Source: an uncultured Roseburia sp.
Lineage (GTDB): Bacteria; Bacillota; Clostridia; Lachnospirales; Lachnospiraceae
Length of the DNA: 6,674 nucleotides
Direction of reading: 5' to 3'
Assembly: GCA_947564765.1 (NCBI GenBank)
Contig: CANODN010000117.1
Coordinates: 1-6,674 of the forward strand
Part shown: positions 1 to 6,672 of the stretch, in pieces
Layout of the letters: the number at the start of each line of letters is the position of its first letter
Numbering within the stretch: position 1 is the stretch's first letter
The notes under the pieces: generated by a model
What the model was told of the DNA's origin: nothing
Seen by the model: only the letters and a program-made list of their open reading frames with translations
Databases searched by the model: none
Translations under genes and position numbers: made by a program

Positions 1-2
1 CA

Positions 3-68
3 CTTTCTGATGCGGAGGAGGAAGCTGACAATACCTATCTTACCTATAATGTAACGGTACGATTGTGA
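3..68 (+). pseudogene. Possible end of the GH84 N-terminal region in a shifted frame
   Basis: From position 3 a frame is open up to TGA at 66-68 and reads LSDAEEEADNTYLTYNVTVRL. The large GH84 frame is closed by TAA at 47-49 and reads NGTIVILGKDTDS from about position 53. GH84 enzymes carry a domain of roughly 150 residues or more before the GKDTD motif, so coding sequence is expected here. Moving from this frame into the GH84 frame needs a net shift of one base between about 48 and 65. I infer that the peptide is the continuation of the same gene, broken by a real mutation or a sequence error. It is too short to be sure, and chance openness over 60 bases is possible. Confidence 0.4.
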
Positions 69-3000
69 TTCTGGGAAAAGATACGGATTCAGTATATTAT
101 GGTCTGGCTACGCTGCAGATGATGTTTTCTTCTTTTAACGGGAAGAAGTTTCTGAATGTGCAGATTGAGGATTATGCGACGATGGCAGCCCGAGGCTATA
201 TTGAAGGCATGTACGGCATCTGGGATTATGACAGCCGCGAAAGCTTAATGTATACCACACGCGACGTCAAAATGAATACTTATATTTATGCTTCCAAAAG
301 CGACTTATATCACACCGACAAATGGGCAGAGCGGTATCCGGAAGAAGAAGAGCAGAAAATCAGAAAACTCGTTCAGGCAGGCGAAAAAACAAAAGTAAAA
401 TACGGCTGGTCTGTCCACTTAGGACCAATTTTTAAAAATCTTCCAGCCGTTTCCAATTCCGGATATGAAACGGCCTTTAATGAAAAATTTGATCTTCTTA
501 CGGCAAAATTCCAAAGTCTTTATGATCTGGGCGTTCGGAAGTTTGCTGTCTTAAATGATGATTTCGGAGGAGGATCCCATACAGAGGTTGTTCGTTTTTT
601 AAATAAATTAAACACAGAATTTATTCAGGCAAAAAAAGATTGTAAAAATATCACTTACTGTATGCAGGGCTATAACAAAGGCTGGAGTACATCTGCCGAG
701 CTTACAGCGCTTCAGGAGTTAGACGAATCCATTGATTTGTTCTGGACCGGTGACGCCGTCAACTCACCCATCACCCAGGACACGGTTAACTATGTAAAAA
801 ACCAAACAGGGCACGATGTCGTATTCTGGCTGAATTATCCGGTCAACGAACATGCCAGATCCGGTATCTATCTTGGAGAAATTTCCCATTATGCCAGAGA
901 CGGCGTAACAGGACTGGCAGGGGCCGTGTCTAATCCATGTCACTTCCCCGAAGCAAGCAAGGTTGGACTGTTCCAGCTTGCATCCCTGTTCTGGAACAAT
1001 AATAATTATCTGGCACAGGCAGAAACTATCTGGAAAGAGTCCTTTAAATATCTTCAGCCGGAAGTGTATAACGCCTATCTGACGATTGCCAAAAACGTAT
1101 CAAACTGCCCCAACTCCGGAAGAGTACCAAAAGGATTCCCGGAATCAGAATATTTGGCAGAAGCGCTTTCTTCCGTAAGTACCAAAATTCAAAAGGGACA
1201 GGATATATCCAATGACCCGGATGCTCAAATGCTGCAGAAAGAATTTTCCAATATCCTTTCTGCAATATCCGTATTCCGCAGCCAGTGTGCAAACAAAGCA
1301 TTAGTCGAAGAATTGAATACATGGCTTTTATCTCTTACAGATGTGGCAACTGCAGGCAGCGCAGTTCTGCAGTCACTCTTTGATCTGGAACAGAATGACA
1401 TAGACAATGCCTGGAAGAATCTCGGCACTGCAGGTCAGGCAATGGATACACATAATACCTACTACTATATCTTTGAAAAAAACAAAAGAGCAGCTTCACT
1501 GGCAGGCAGCAAACGACTGATTCCTTTTATTAACCAAACTATCACTATTGCAAAAAGAAGAATTCTACCTTATCTGAATCCTTCTGCTCCGACACCTGTT
1601 ACCTTTTATGCAAAAATACACGGCTCGCTAGAAGCAGATTCCTCTGAATCCGCCAAAATTTTTGACGGAGACGAAACTACCGTTGCAAAATGGCATAACG
1701 GCATGCAGGAAGAAGGCGATTACTTTGGCGCGGACTTGGGCAAAGTGATTCCGATCAACAAAATCAGAATTCTCCAGGCAGAAAGCGATACCGATAATAA
1801 TTTTTATCACAATGCAGTTTTAGAATACTCCAAAACCGGAGAAGACGGTGACTGGATATCTATTCAGGAATATGCAAATAACAGCGCTCCCAGAGAGATT
1901 CTCTTTACGAAAGAACAACTCTCCGATGTGGAAGCCAGATATGTCCGGCTGAGGCTGACACAACAAGGAACTCCTGGCAAAAAAGATTACTGGACACACA
2001 TTCGCGAGTTCGTTGTCAACGACCCTGAACCGGAAGAAATTTCCTGCGGACCTATTGCAAGCGAAACTGTTTCTGCCGATGTTTCGGTGGAGCAAAACAA
2101 TCTGACCTATAGTCTGGCAGCTGACAGTGATATTTCTCTTGCAGCCGGCGAATATATCGGCATCAAGATGGATGATCTGGCCGGAGTGAGCGGATTTACT
2201 GTTCCCGATTCCGCCTCGGCGCTGACGTTGGAATATTCCGAAAACGGCATTATCTGGCAGACTATGCCCAAAAATCCGGAAGGGATTGGCGCACGTTATG
2301 TACGTCTGTACAATAAAACTGACAGTACCATAAGTTTCGCTCCCGCATATTTTTCTGTTACCATATCGTCCGCCAAAGTGACTCCCCGTGTGTTGGAAAA
2401 CAGCGCTGAATTTAATACTTTGAATACATCAGAAGGTTCCGGATCATGGGATGCTCTCTTTGACGGCGCATATGAAACCTTTATATGGACCAATACTGCT
2501 CAAAAATCGGGACAATATATTACCGTTGATCTGGGCGACGAAATCCCTCTTTACGATCTGACCATTACACAGGGGCCAGGTCCCAACGGAAACAATGAAA
2601 AACCAAAATTTTACAATGCAAAGTTTTATCTGTCAACAGATAATGTCCAGTGGGGCGATCCTATCATAACAATTGCCGAAAGCGGCAGCTCCATTACTGC
2701 TACCGGCGCGGACCGTACAGAAAGCAACGGCTATATCACAATCCGTAAAACAGATTTAAACGGCAGGTCTGCCCGTTATCTGAAAATCGAGATAACAAAA
2801 GACAGCGGTTGTTTCCTCCGCATCAACGAAATCGAATTTAACAAAACCATTGAAACCACAGATACCATTATCAGCAAAGTTATGAGCGACAATCTTAACG
2901 GTGACTTAAGCAAAATAGTAGACGGCGATATCTCCACTGTATATACTTCCGAAGAACCGTCTGACGGAACTGCATCTTTGAAATATACACTGACAGAAAA

Positions 3001-4015
3001 GACAAAAATCACTTCTGCCACCTTCCTGCAGAATTCCGACAGCATTACCAATGCAGAAGTAAAAGCCGAAATCTATGACGGAACCAATATCCGGACAGAA
3101 ATACTCGGTACGCTGTGCGACGGCACTTCCACGTTCTGTTTCAGCGGTCAGGAAGATGTTTTATCTTTGACCGTAACATGGCCCAAAGATACGATTCCTA
3201 CCCTTTACGAAATCATCACAAACACAGATGAAACCGTCTACAAACTCACATTAGATGGTCAGGGAGCGCCTTCAAAGACCATCTCCTGTTCCGAGAACAG
3301 ATTTATTCGTCTGCCGAAATACATTCCTGAGAAATCAGGTTATACATTCAAAGGCTGGACAGACGGAACCAACACCTACGCTTCCGGAAGCCGCTATAAA
3401 ATGGGATCTGCAGACGTAACACTGACAGCTGTATGGGAGAAAAACAGTACAACGCCTTCGGATCCGATAACACCTCCGGGTCCAATAATCCCGCCGCCTG
3501 AAAAGAATACCATCCAAGAAAATCATGTCTATACCGTCGGCAATCTGGACTACAAGGTTACAAGCCTTACTGCCGCTACCGTAGAAGTTACCGTTCAGAA
3601 AAATACTGCTTTAACCGAAATCGTTGTACCGGATACGATTACCCTTGGCAAAAACTCCTACAAGGTAACCTCCGTTGCAGCATCCGCTTTTAAAAACTTT
3701 AAAAAAGCAACAACCGCTACAATCGGGAAAAATGTAGCGACCATCGGAGACAGTGCATTTGCAGGATGTGTTAAGCTGAAAAAAATTACCATTAAGAGTA
3801 CCGTCTTAAAATCCATTGGCAAAAAAGCATTCCAAAAATGTAAGGTACTCAAGAATATTATCATCAAGAGTAAATCCTTAAAAATAGTCGGTAAAAACGC
3901 TTTCAAGGGAATCCATAAAAAAGCTGTGATTAAGGTTCCGAAAAACAAATACAAAAATTATGTAAAAGTCCTTTCCAAAAAGGGCCAGAAGAAAACTGTG
4001 AAAATCAAAAAATAA
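65..4015 (+). CDS. GH84 beta-N-acetylglucosaminidase (hyaluronidase/NagJ-like), multimodular surface enzyme, 5'-incomplete
   Basis: Predicted secreted or surface exo-glycosidase removing beta-linked GlcNAc by substrate-assisted catalysis. Residue numbers count from GTG65. Residues 1-31 are the end of the usual N-terminal GH20b-like domain (GKDTDSVYYGLATLQ). Residues 36-320 are the GH84 barrel, with RGYIEGMYG, YIYASKSDLYH (Lys78), the catalytic pair Asp165-Asp166, Tyr203, Trp255, Asn257 and Asn290. Residues 325-505 look helical. Residues 515-650 and 775-926 are F5/8 type C (CBM32-like) sandwiches; 655-768 and 930-1055 are weaker beta-sandwich modules. Residues 1057-1125 resemble an InlB B-repeat (GYTFKGW, LTAVWEKN). 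A Pro-rich linker (1128-1146) leads to a BspA/LRR_5 tail rich in Lys. No LPXTG or C-terminal membrane segment is seen. GTG65 has no Shine-Dalgarno site and lacks a signal peptide, so it is not the real start: an in-frame TAA lies at 47-49 and the upstream coding seems to be in another frame. GH84 assignment is firm; the exact substrate is not. Confidence 0.93.
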   Translation: MILGKDTDSVYYGLATLQMMFSSFNGKKFLNVQIEDYATMAARGYIEGMYGIWDYDSRESLMYTTRDVKMNTYIYASKSDLYHTDKWAERYPEEEEQKIRKLVQAGEKTKVKYGWSVHLGPIFKNLPAVSNSGYETAFNEKFDLLTAKFQSLYDLGVRKFAVLNDDFGGGSHTEVVRFLNKLNTEFIQAKKDCKNITYCMQGYNKGWSTSAELTALQELDESIDLFWTGDAVNSPITQDTVNYVKNQTGHDVVFWLNYPVNEHARSGIYLGEISHYARDGVTGLAGAVSNPCHFPEASKVGLFQLASLFWNNNNYLAQAETIWKESFKYLQPEVYNAYLTIAKNVSNCPNSGRVPKGFPESEYLAEALSSVSTKIQKGQDISNDPDAQMLQKEFSNILSAISVFRSQCANKALVEELNTWLLSLTDVATAGSAVLQSLFDLEQNDIDNAWKNLGTAGQAMDTHNTYYYIFEKNKRAASLAGSKRLIPFINQTITIAKRRILPYLNPSAPTPVTFYAKIHGSLEADSSESAKIFDGDETTVAKWHNGMQEEGDYFGADLGKVIPINKIRILQAESDTDNNFYHNAVLEYSKTGEDGDWISIQEYANNSAPREILFTKEQLSDVEARYVRLRLTQQGTPGKKDYWTHIREFVVNDPEPEEISCGPIASETVSADVSVEQNNLTYSLAADSDISLAAGEYIGIKMDDLAGVSGFTVPDSASALTLEYSENGIIWQTMPKNPEGIGARYVRLYNKTDSTISFAPAYFSVTISSAKVTPRVLENSAEFNTLNTSEGSGSWDALFDGAYETFIWTNTAQKSGQYITVDLGDEIPLYDLTITQGPGPNGNNEKPKFYNAKFYLSTDNVQWGDPIITIAESGSSITATGADRTESNGYITIRKTDLNGRSARYLKIEITKDSGCFLRINEIEFNKTIETTDTIISKVMSDNLNGDLSKIVDGDISTVYTSEEPSDGTASLKYTLTEKTKITSATFLQNSDSITNAEVKAEIYDGTNIRTEILGTLCDGTSTFCFSGQEDVLSLTVTWPKDTIPTLYEIITNTDETVYKLTLDGQGAPSKTISCSENRFIRLPKYIPEKSGYTFKGWTDGTNTYASGSRYKMGSADVTLTAVWEKNSTTPSDPITPPGPIIPPPEKNTIQENHVYTVGNLDYKVTSLTAATVEVTVQKNTALTEIVVPDTITLGKNSYKVTSVAASAFKNFKKATTATIGKNVATIGDSAFAGCVKLKKITIKSTVLKSIGKKAFQKCKVLKNIIIKSKSLKIVGKNAFKGIHKKAVIKVPKNKYKNYVKVLSKKGQKKTVKIKK
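3665..3934 (+). repeat. BspA-type leucine-rich repeats (LRR_5) in the C-terminal tail of the GH84 protein
   Basis: Four tandem units of about 23-24 residues can be read from residue 1201: VTSVAASAFKNF..., VATIGDSAFAGC..., LKSIGKKAFQKC... and LKIVGKNAFKGI.... Each has the I/V-G-x-x-A-F core typical of BspA/LRR_5 repeats. They end in AVIKVP and a strongly basic tail (KKGQKKTVKIKK). Such tails are common on secreted Lachnospiraceae enzymes and probably help hold the protein at the cell surface or bind partners; that role is inferred. The DNA copies have diverged and are not near-identical repeats. Confidence 0.8.
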
Positions 4016-4020
4016 GCAAA

Positions 4021-4063
4021 AAAACAGAGGATATCCGATTTGAAACCGGGTATTCTCTGTTTT
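4021..4063. terminator. Bidirectional rho-independent terminator between convergent genes
   Basis: An inverted repeat pairs 4021-4037 with 4047-4063: 17 base pairs including two G-T wobbles (4030/4054 and 4034/4050), around a 9-base loop at 4038-4046. It begins 6 bases after the GH84 stop codon. On the plus strand the stem ends in TTTT followed by CACATAATC, a modest U-tract. On the minus strand the stem runs into a stretch of seven T followed by GC and more T, a strong U-tract. It can therefore end the GH84 transcript and stop transcripts arriving from rpn/deoB. All of this is read directly from the sequence; activity is inferred. Confidence 0.88.
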
Positions 4064-4145
4064 CACATAATCTTTATCTCTTTTATAGCATCCTCCGTAA
4101 AAAGGCGTTCAAATCACTGTATCTCAATATAATTTCTGGTTTTTA

Positions 4146-4946
4146 TTATGTTGGCTGTAACTCCTTTTCCAACTCAAGCACCTGTTCAAGAGAAAGTCCA
4201 GAATATTTTGCAATTTTTTCCAAAGGAAAATCTCCATCTTGCAACATATTCATGGCTACTGAGATTGCTCTTCTTCTATCCCCTTCATCAAATCCCTGCT
4301 CATATTTTTCCTGATAATGCATCTGCAATGTCATATAATCCAACCTCCATTTCTCATTTTTCCTGACAGACTTCACCGCCTTGTCTAATTCTCTGGTAAA
4401 ATCGTCCTCCGGCTCTTTACCATCAATAAAATCCAGTAACCTTTTCATTTCTGGTGAAATGTCATCCATTGTACCTTTGGTATTTAAAATGATTTTCGTT
4501 GTATCATCGCCCAAACCTAGCTCTGTATTTTGAATGCAACGATTCTCAAAAGTATAAATGTGTCGCCCTTCGCCAAACAAATCAAATGTACATACAAATA
4601 TAACAAAACTGCGTTTTAAATCCTTGTAATTATCTCCCTTTTCCAAAATATTCAGGTCTATCATCCCTTGATAATATCTTGTTCTCTTAGGAAGGTTTCT
4701 ATTCTCTGTGGTCTGCATTTCGATATTATATATCGTTTCTTCTCCATCTTCTACATAAATATCCAGACGCACGCTTTTTGCATTTATAGAAACATCTATC
4801 GTTTCCTGCGATTTTGGATATTCAATGCAGGATATCTTTATTCCAAGTATACATTCTAAAAATGGTTTGCAGAATTTTGGATTCCTCATGATAACGCTAA
4901 ACATGAAATCATCCTTTATCTGCAATTCTTCAAACGTTTTCTCCAT
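4146..4946 (-). CDS. Rpn-family recombination-promoting nuclease / putative transposase (PD-(D/E)XK)
   Basis: 266 residues from the chosen start. The N-terminal part (KTFEELQIKDDFMFSVIM, residues 3-20) is the characteristic opening of this family. The nuclease core follows: Asp62 in VRLDIYV and the E-x-Q pair Glu76/Gln78 in YNIEMQ, a PD-(D/E)XK signature, then RTRYYQGMID (88-97) and a strand-rich stretch to about residue 155. The C-terminal half is helical and charged (EKYEQGFDEGDRRR, then a helical segment ending LEQVLELEKEL), as in many Firmicutes members. Family knowledge: Rpn proteins are DNA endonucleases linked to RecA-independent recombination and often occur as many divergent copies per genome. 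The ORF extends to an upstream ATG at 4976, but ATG4946 has a strong Shine-Dalgarno site 8 bases away and that upstream ATG does not. It lies 57 bp after deoB on the same strand; no convincing promoter is seen in the gap. No flanking inverted repeats are visible, so it is not a bounded insertion sequence. Confidence 0.9.
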   Translation of the reverse strand: MEKTFEELQIKDDFMFSVIMRNPKFCKPFLECILGIKISCIEYPKSQETIDVSINAKSVRLDIYVEDGEETIYNIEMQTTENRNLPKRTRYYQGMIDLNILEKGDNYKDLKRSFVIFVCTFDLFGEGRHIYTFENRCIQNTELGLGDDTTKIILNTKGTMDDISPEMKRLLDFIDGKEPEDDFTRELDKAVKSVRKNEKWRLDYMTLQMHYQEKYEQGFDEGDRRRAISVAMNMLQDGDFPLEKIAKYSGLSLEQVLELEKELQPT

Positions 4947-4954
4947 AATAGCAT

Positions 4955-4962
4955 CCCCCTCT
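4955..4962 (-). promoter_or_regulatory. Ribosome binding site fixing the rpn start
   Basis: On the minus strand AGAGGGGG lies 8 bases before the ATG at 4946. This matches the anti-Shine-Dalgarno well and supports that codon as the start, instead of the in-frame ATG codons at 4976 and 4967, which lack purine-rich stretches at a suitable distance. Confidence 0.75.
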
Positions 4963-5003
4963 GGCATAGGAACCATACAATATAATCCGACACAAATGGA
5001 AAC

Positions 5004-6161
5004 CTAGATCATACTCACACCCCGGCACTGCACCGGCAGTCCAAACAAGGTAAGAACCGTAGCCGCAATATCACAAAATCCCTCTCTCGTTCCATAATTG
5101 ATTCCCCCAGGGATATGATTTCCTACCATAAGAAACGGCGTATATTCTCTGGAATGATCGGTGGATGCCGTTCCCGGATCACAGCCGTGATCGGCGGTAA
5201 ACATTAACACATCGTCTTCCCGCATACGGCTTAAAAGCTTTGGAACCTGAGCGTCCAGATACGTCAGAGCCTTTGCATAGCCGTCGATATCATTCCTGTG
5301 CCCGTACAGCATATCAAAATCCACCAGATTCGTGAAGCACAGCCCTTCAAAATCACGGTTCATATATTCCAGGGTTCGTTCCATGCCTTCTTCATTGCCT
5401 GCCGTGCGCACGTACTCCGTAATCCCGCGTCCCGCAAAAATATCGATAATTTTTCCTACGGAAATCACATCATAGCCTTCCGCCTGCAGCTGGTCCAGCA
5501 TGGTAATTCCCGGCGGCTCCAGGGAATAATCATGCCGCCGCACAGTCCGTACAAATTTCCCCGGTTCTCCTGTAAAAGGCCTTGCAATCACACGCCCTAC
5601 ACCGTGTTCGCCTTTTAATATTTCTCTGGCCGTTTCACAGTATTCATATAGCTTCTCTACCGGAACCAGCTTTTCATGGGCTGCAATCTGAAATACGGAA
5701 TCTGCAGACGTATATACGATCAAATCTCCTGTTTTCAGATGCTTTTCGCCATAATCCCGAATCACTTCCGTTCCGGAATATGGTTTGTTGCAGAGCACGC
5801 CCCGCCTGGTTTTCTTTTTAAATTCTTCTATCACTGATTTTGGAAACCCCTGGGGATAGGTGGGAAGAGGCGCTTTGGAAACGACGCCTGCAATCTCCCA
5901 GTGTCCGATTGTGGTATCTTTTCCTCTGGACAATTCTTTCATACGTCCGTAAGAGCCTCTGGGGTTTGCTTCCTTTTCCCCGATCTCTATACCGTCTATG
6001 TTAAAAAGACCAAGCTTACGCATATTGGGCATGGAAAAATATCTGCTTTTGGAAACAGTCAGAAGTGTATTGCTTCCGGCATCGCCGTATTCCGATGCAT
6101 CCGGCATTTCCCCGATTCCCACACTGTCAAGTACCATCAGAAAGATTCTCTTTACCTGCAT
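5004..6161 (-). CDS. deoB: Phosphopentomutase DeoB
   Basis: 385 residues, normal length for the bacterial alkaline-phosphatase-superfamily phosphopentomutase. It interconverts ribose 1-phosphate and ribose 5-phosphate, and the 2-deoxy equivalents, in the cytoplasm, linking nucleoside phosphorolysis to central carbon metabolism. Visible signatures: Asp12 in FLMVLDSVGIGEMPDA; the K-D-T motif with the likely phospho-acceptor Thr83, followed by GHWE; Asp283 and His288 in NLVDFDMLYGHRND; Asp324-His325 in FTADHGCDPG; and His336 in STDHSREYTP. These match the six metal ligands known for Bacillus DeoB. The cap domain occupies roughly residues 100-215. The residue before GHWE is Ile85, where Ser or Thr is found in E. 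coli and Bacillus; I do not expect this to abolish activity. The start ATG has AAAGGA 6 bases upstream. The gene follows the zinc-ribbon gene after 15 bp, so co-transcription is likely. No terminator is seen between it and rpn. Confidence 0.97.
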   Translation of the reverse strand: MQVKRIFLMVLDSVGIGEMPDASEYGDAGSNTLLTVSKSRYFSMPNMRKLGLFNIDGIEIGEKEANPRGSYGRMKELSRGKDTTIGHWEIAGVVSKAPLPTYPQGFPKSVIEEFKKKTRRGVLCNKPYSGTEVIRDYGEKHLKTGDLIVYTSADSVFQIAAHEKLVPVEKLYEYCETAREILKGEHGVGRVIARPFTGEPGKFVRTVRRHDYSLEPPGITMLDQLQAEGYDVISVGKIIDIFAGRGITEYVRTAGNEEGMERTLEYMNRDFEGLCFTNLVDFDMLYGHRNDIDGYAKALTYLDAQVPKLLSRMREDDVLMFTADHGCDPGTASTDHSREYTPFLMVGNHIPGGINYGTREGFCDIAATVLTLFGLPVQCRGVSMI

Positions 6162-6167
6162 CTTATT

Positions 6168-6176
6168 TCCTTTCCT
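6168..6176 (-). promoter_or_regulatory. Ribosome binding site of deoB
   Basis: AGGAAAGGA on the minus strand lies directly after the TAG stop of the upstream gene and ends 6 bases before the deoB ATG. It confirms the start at 6161. The whole 15-base gap is taken up by this site and its spacer, leaving no room for a separate promoter and supporting translation from a shared mRNA. Confidence 0.75.
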
Positions 6177-6632
6177 CTACTCATTCATTTTATAACCGCA
6201 TTTCGGACATACATTGCCGCCCTTATACGAATAACCGCAGCGGAAACAGCAGATCGTCTCATGCTTTTCCTTTGCGAGATACGTAACGTTTCTGGAATCC
6301 GGCTTCTCCTGCAGATAATGAATAAATTCCTCCAGGCAGTTCCCCCAGGCTGTCAGTTCCTTTTTGTCTACTGCATAGGGAATCTTGATCTGCTCCCCGT
6401 TATGCAGCTCCAAAAAAAGTCCCGAATGGAAAAATCCTGTCTGTGAGCTTAATTTTCGGATATCATCTATGGATACGGCATATGCATTTAACATCGTCCG
6501 GTAAAAAACATGCTCCGGCGTCAAGATCATACCTTCCTTGCCAGACCGGTCTCTGGAGGTATCCACGACAAGAATCGGATATTCAAATTCTCCTCTGGTT
6601 GTGCCGTAGGTATCCAGTGCATACTGAATCAC
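6177..6632 (-). CDS. Zinc-ribbon protein of unknown function, probably the C-terminal part of a longer protein
   Basis: 151 residues if started at GTG6632. I do not recognise a named family. The C-terminus is a zinc ribbon: Cys129-x2-Cys132 (CFRCGYSYKGG) and Cys142-x2-Cys145 (CPKCGYKMNE). Before it, residues about 36-110 alternate strands and end in a helix (ILTPEHVFYRTML, FLELHNGEQIKIPYAV, NCLEEFIHYLQ), resembling a small PH-like beta domain; this likeness is an impression, not a match. No signal peptide or membrane segment is seen. GTG6632 has no Shine-Dalgarno site at a usable distance (a purine run lies about 17 bases away), and an in-frame TAA is only two codons upstream. An acidic peptide in another frame runs into the same point, so the natural gene is probably longer. 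It sits 15 bp before deoB and is probably co-transcribed with it, but nothing in the protein points to nucleoside metabolism. Confidence 0.7.
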   Translation of the reverse strand: MIQYALDTYGTTRGEFEYPILVVDTSRDRSGKEGMILTPEHVFYRTMLNAYAVSIDDIRKLSSQTGFFHSGLFLELHNGEQIKIPYAVDKKELTAWGNCLEEFIHYLQEKPDSRNVTYLAKEKHETICCFRCGYSYKGGNVCPKCGYKMNE

Positions 6633-6633
6633 T

Positions 6634-6672
6634 TCATATTACAAAATCCGCCTTCTTTTCGTCCGGTTCTTC
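6634..6672 (-). pseudogene. Possible upstream part of the zinc-ribbon gene in a shifted frame
   Basis: At the right edge of the window the minus strand reads EEPDEKKADFVI and then TGA (6636-6634). This stop overlaps the region where the zinc-ribbon frame opens (GAA-GTG-ATT, E-V-I-Q-Y-A-L-D). If one base near 6636 were extra, the two would join as ADFVI-EVIQYALD, an acidic linker running into the domain. Alternatively this is simply the end of a separate upstream gene, with the zinc-ribbon gene starting at the overlapping GTG. Only 12 residues are visible, so the choice cannot be made from this window. Confidence 0.35.

Noticed and set aside
3290..3330. LPKYIPEK as a possible sortase LPXTG-like anchor
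   Set aside because: It lacks the T-G pair, is internal within the InlB-like repeat, and is not followed by a membrane segment and basic tail at the C-terminus.
1044..3954. Several antisense open frames of 60-98 codons across the GH84 gene
   Set aside because: They lie wholly inside the strongly supported GH84 frame on the opposite strand, have no recognisable domains, and their compositions are what antisense translation of this gene would give.
4146..4946. Insertion sequence boundaries around the rpn gene
   Set aside because: No terminal inverted repeats or target-site duplications are visible in the flanks. The only inverted repeat nearby is the terminator at 4021-4063. Rpn genes are usually not bounded transposons despite the 'transposase' name.
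4947..5003. Possible promoter for rpn (TTTCCA with TGTATG at 17-base spacing, or an isolated TATATT)
   Set aside because: The pair matches the -35/-10 consensus poorly, and the better -10-like TATATT has no -35 at the right distance. It is not good enough to annotate.
4148..5007. Plus-strand open frames over the rpn gene
   Set aside because: They overlap the intact PD-(D/E)XK gene in antisense and show no family features.
5298..6446. Plus-strand open frames up to 181 codons over deoB and the zinc-ribbon gene
   Set aside because: They are shadows of the well-supported minus-strand deoB and its neighbour, with no ribosome site support and no domain likeness.
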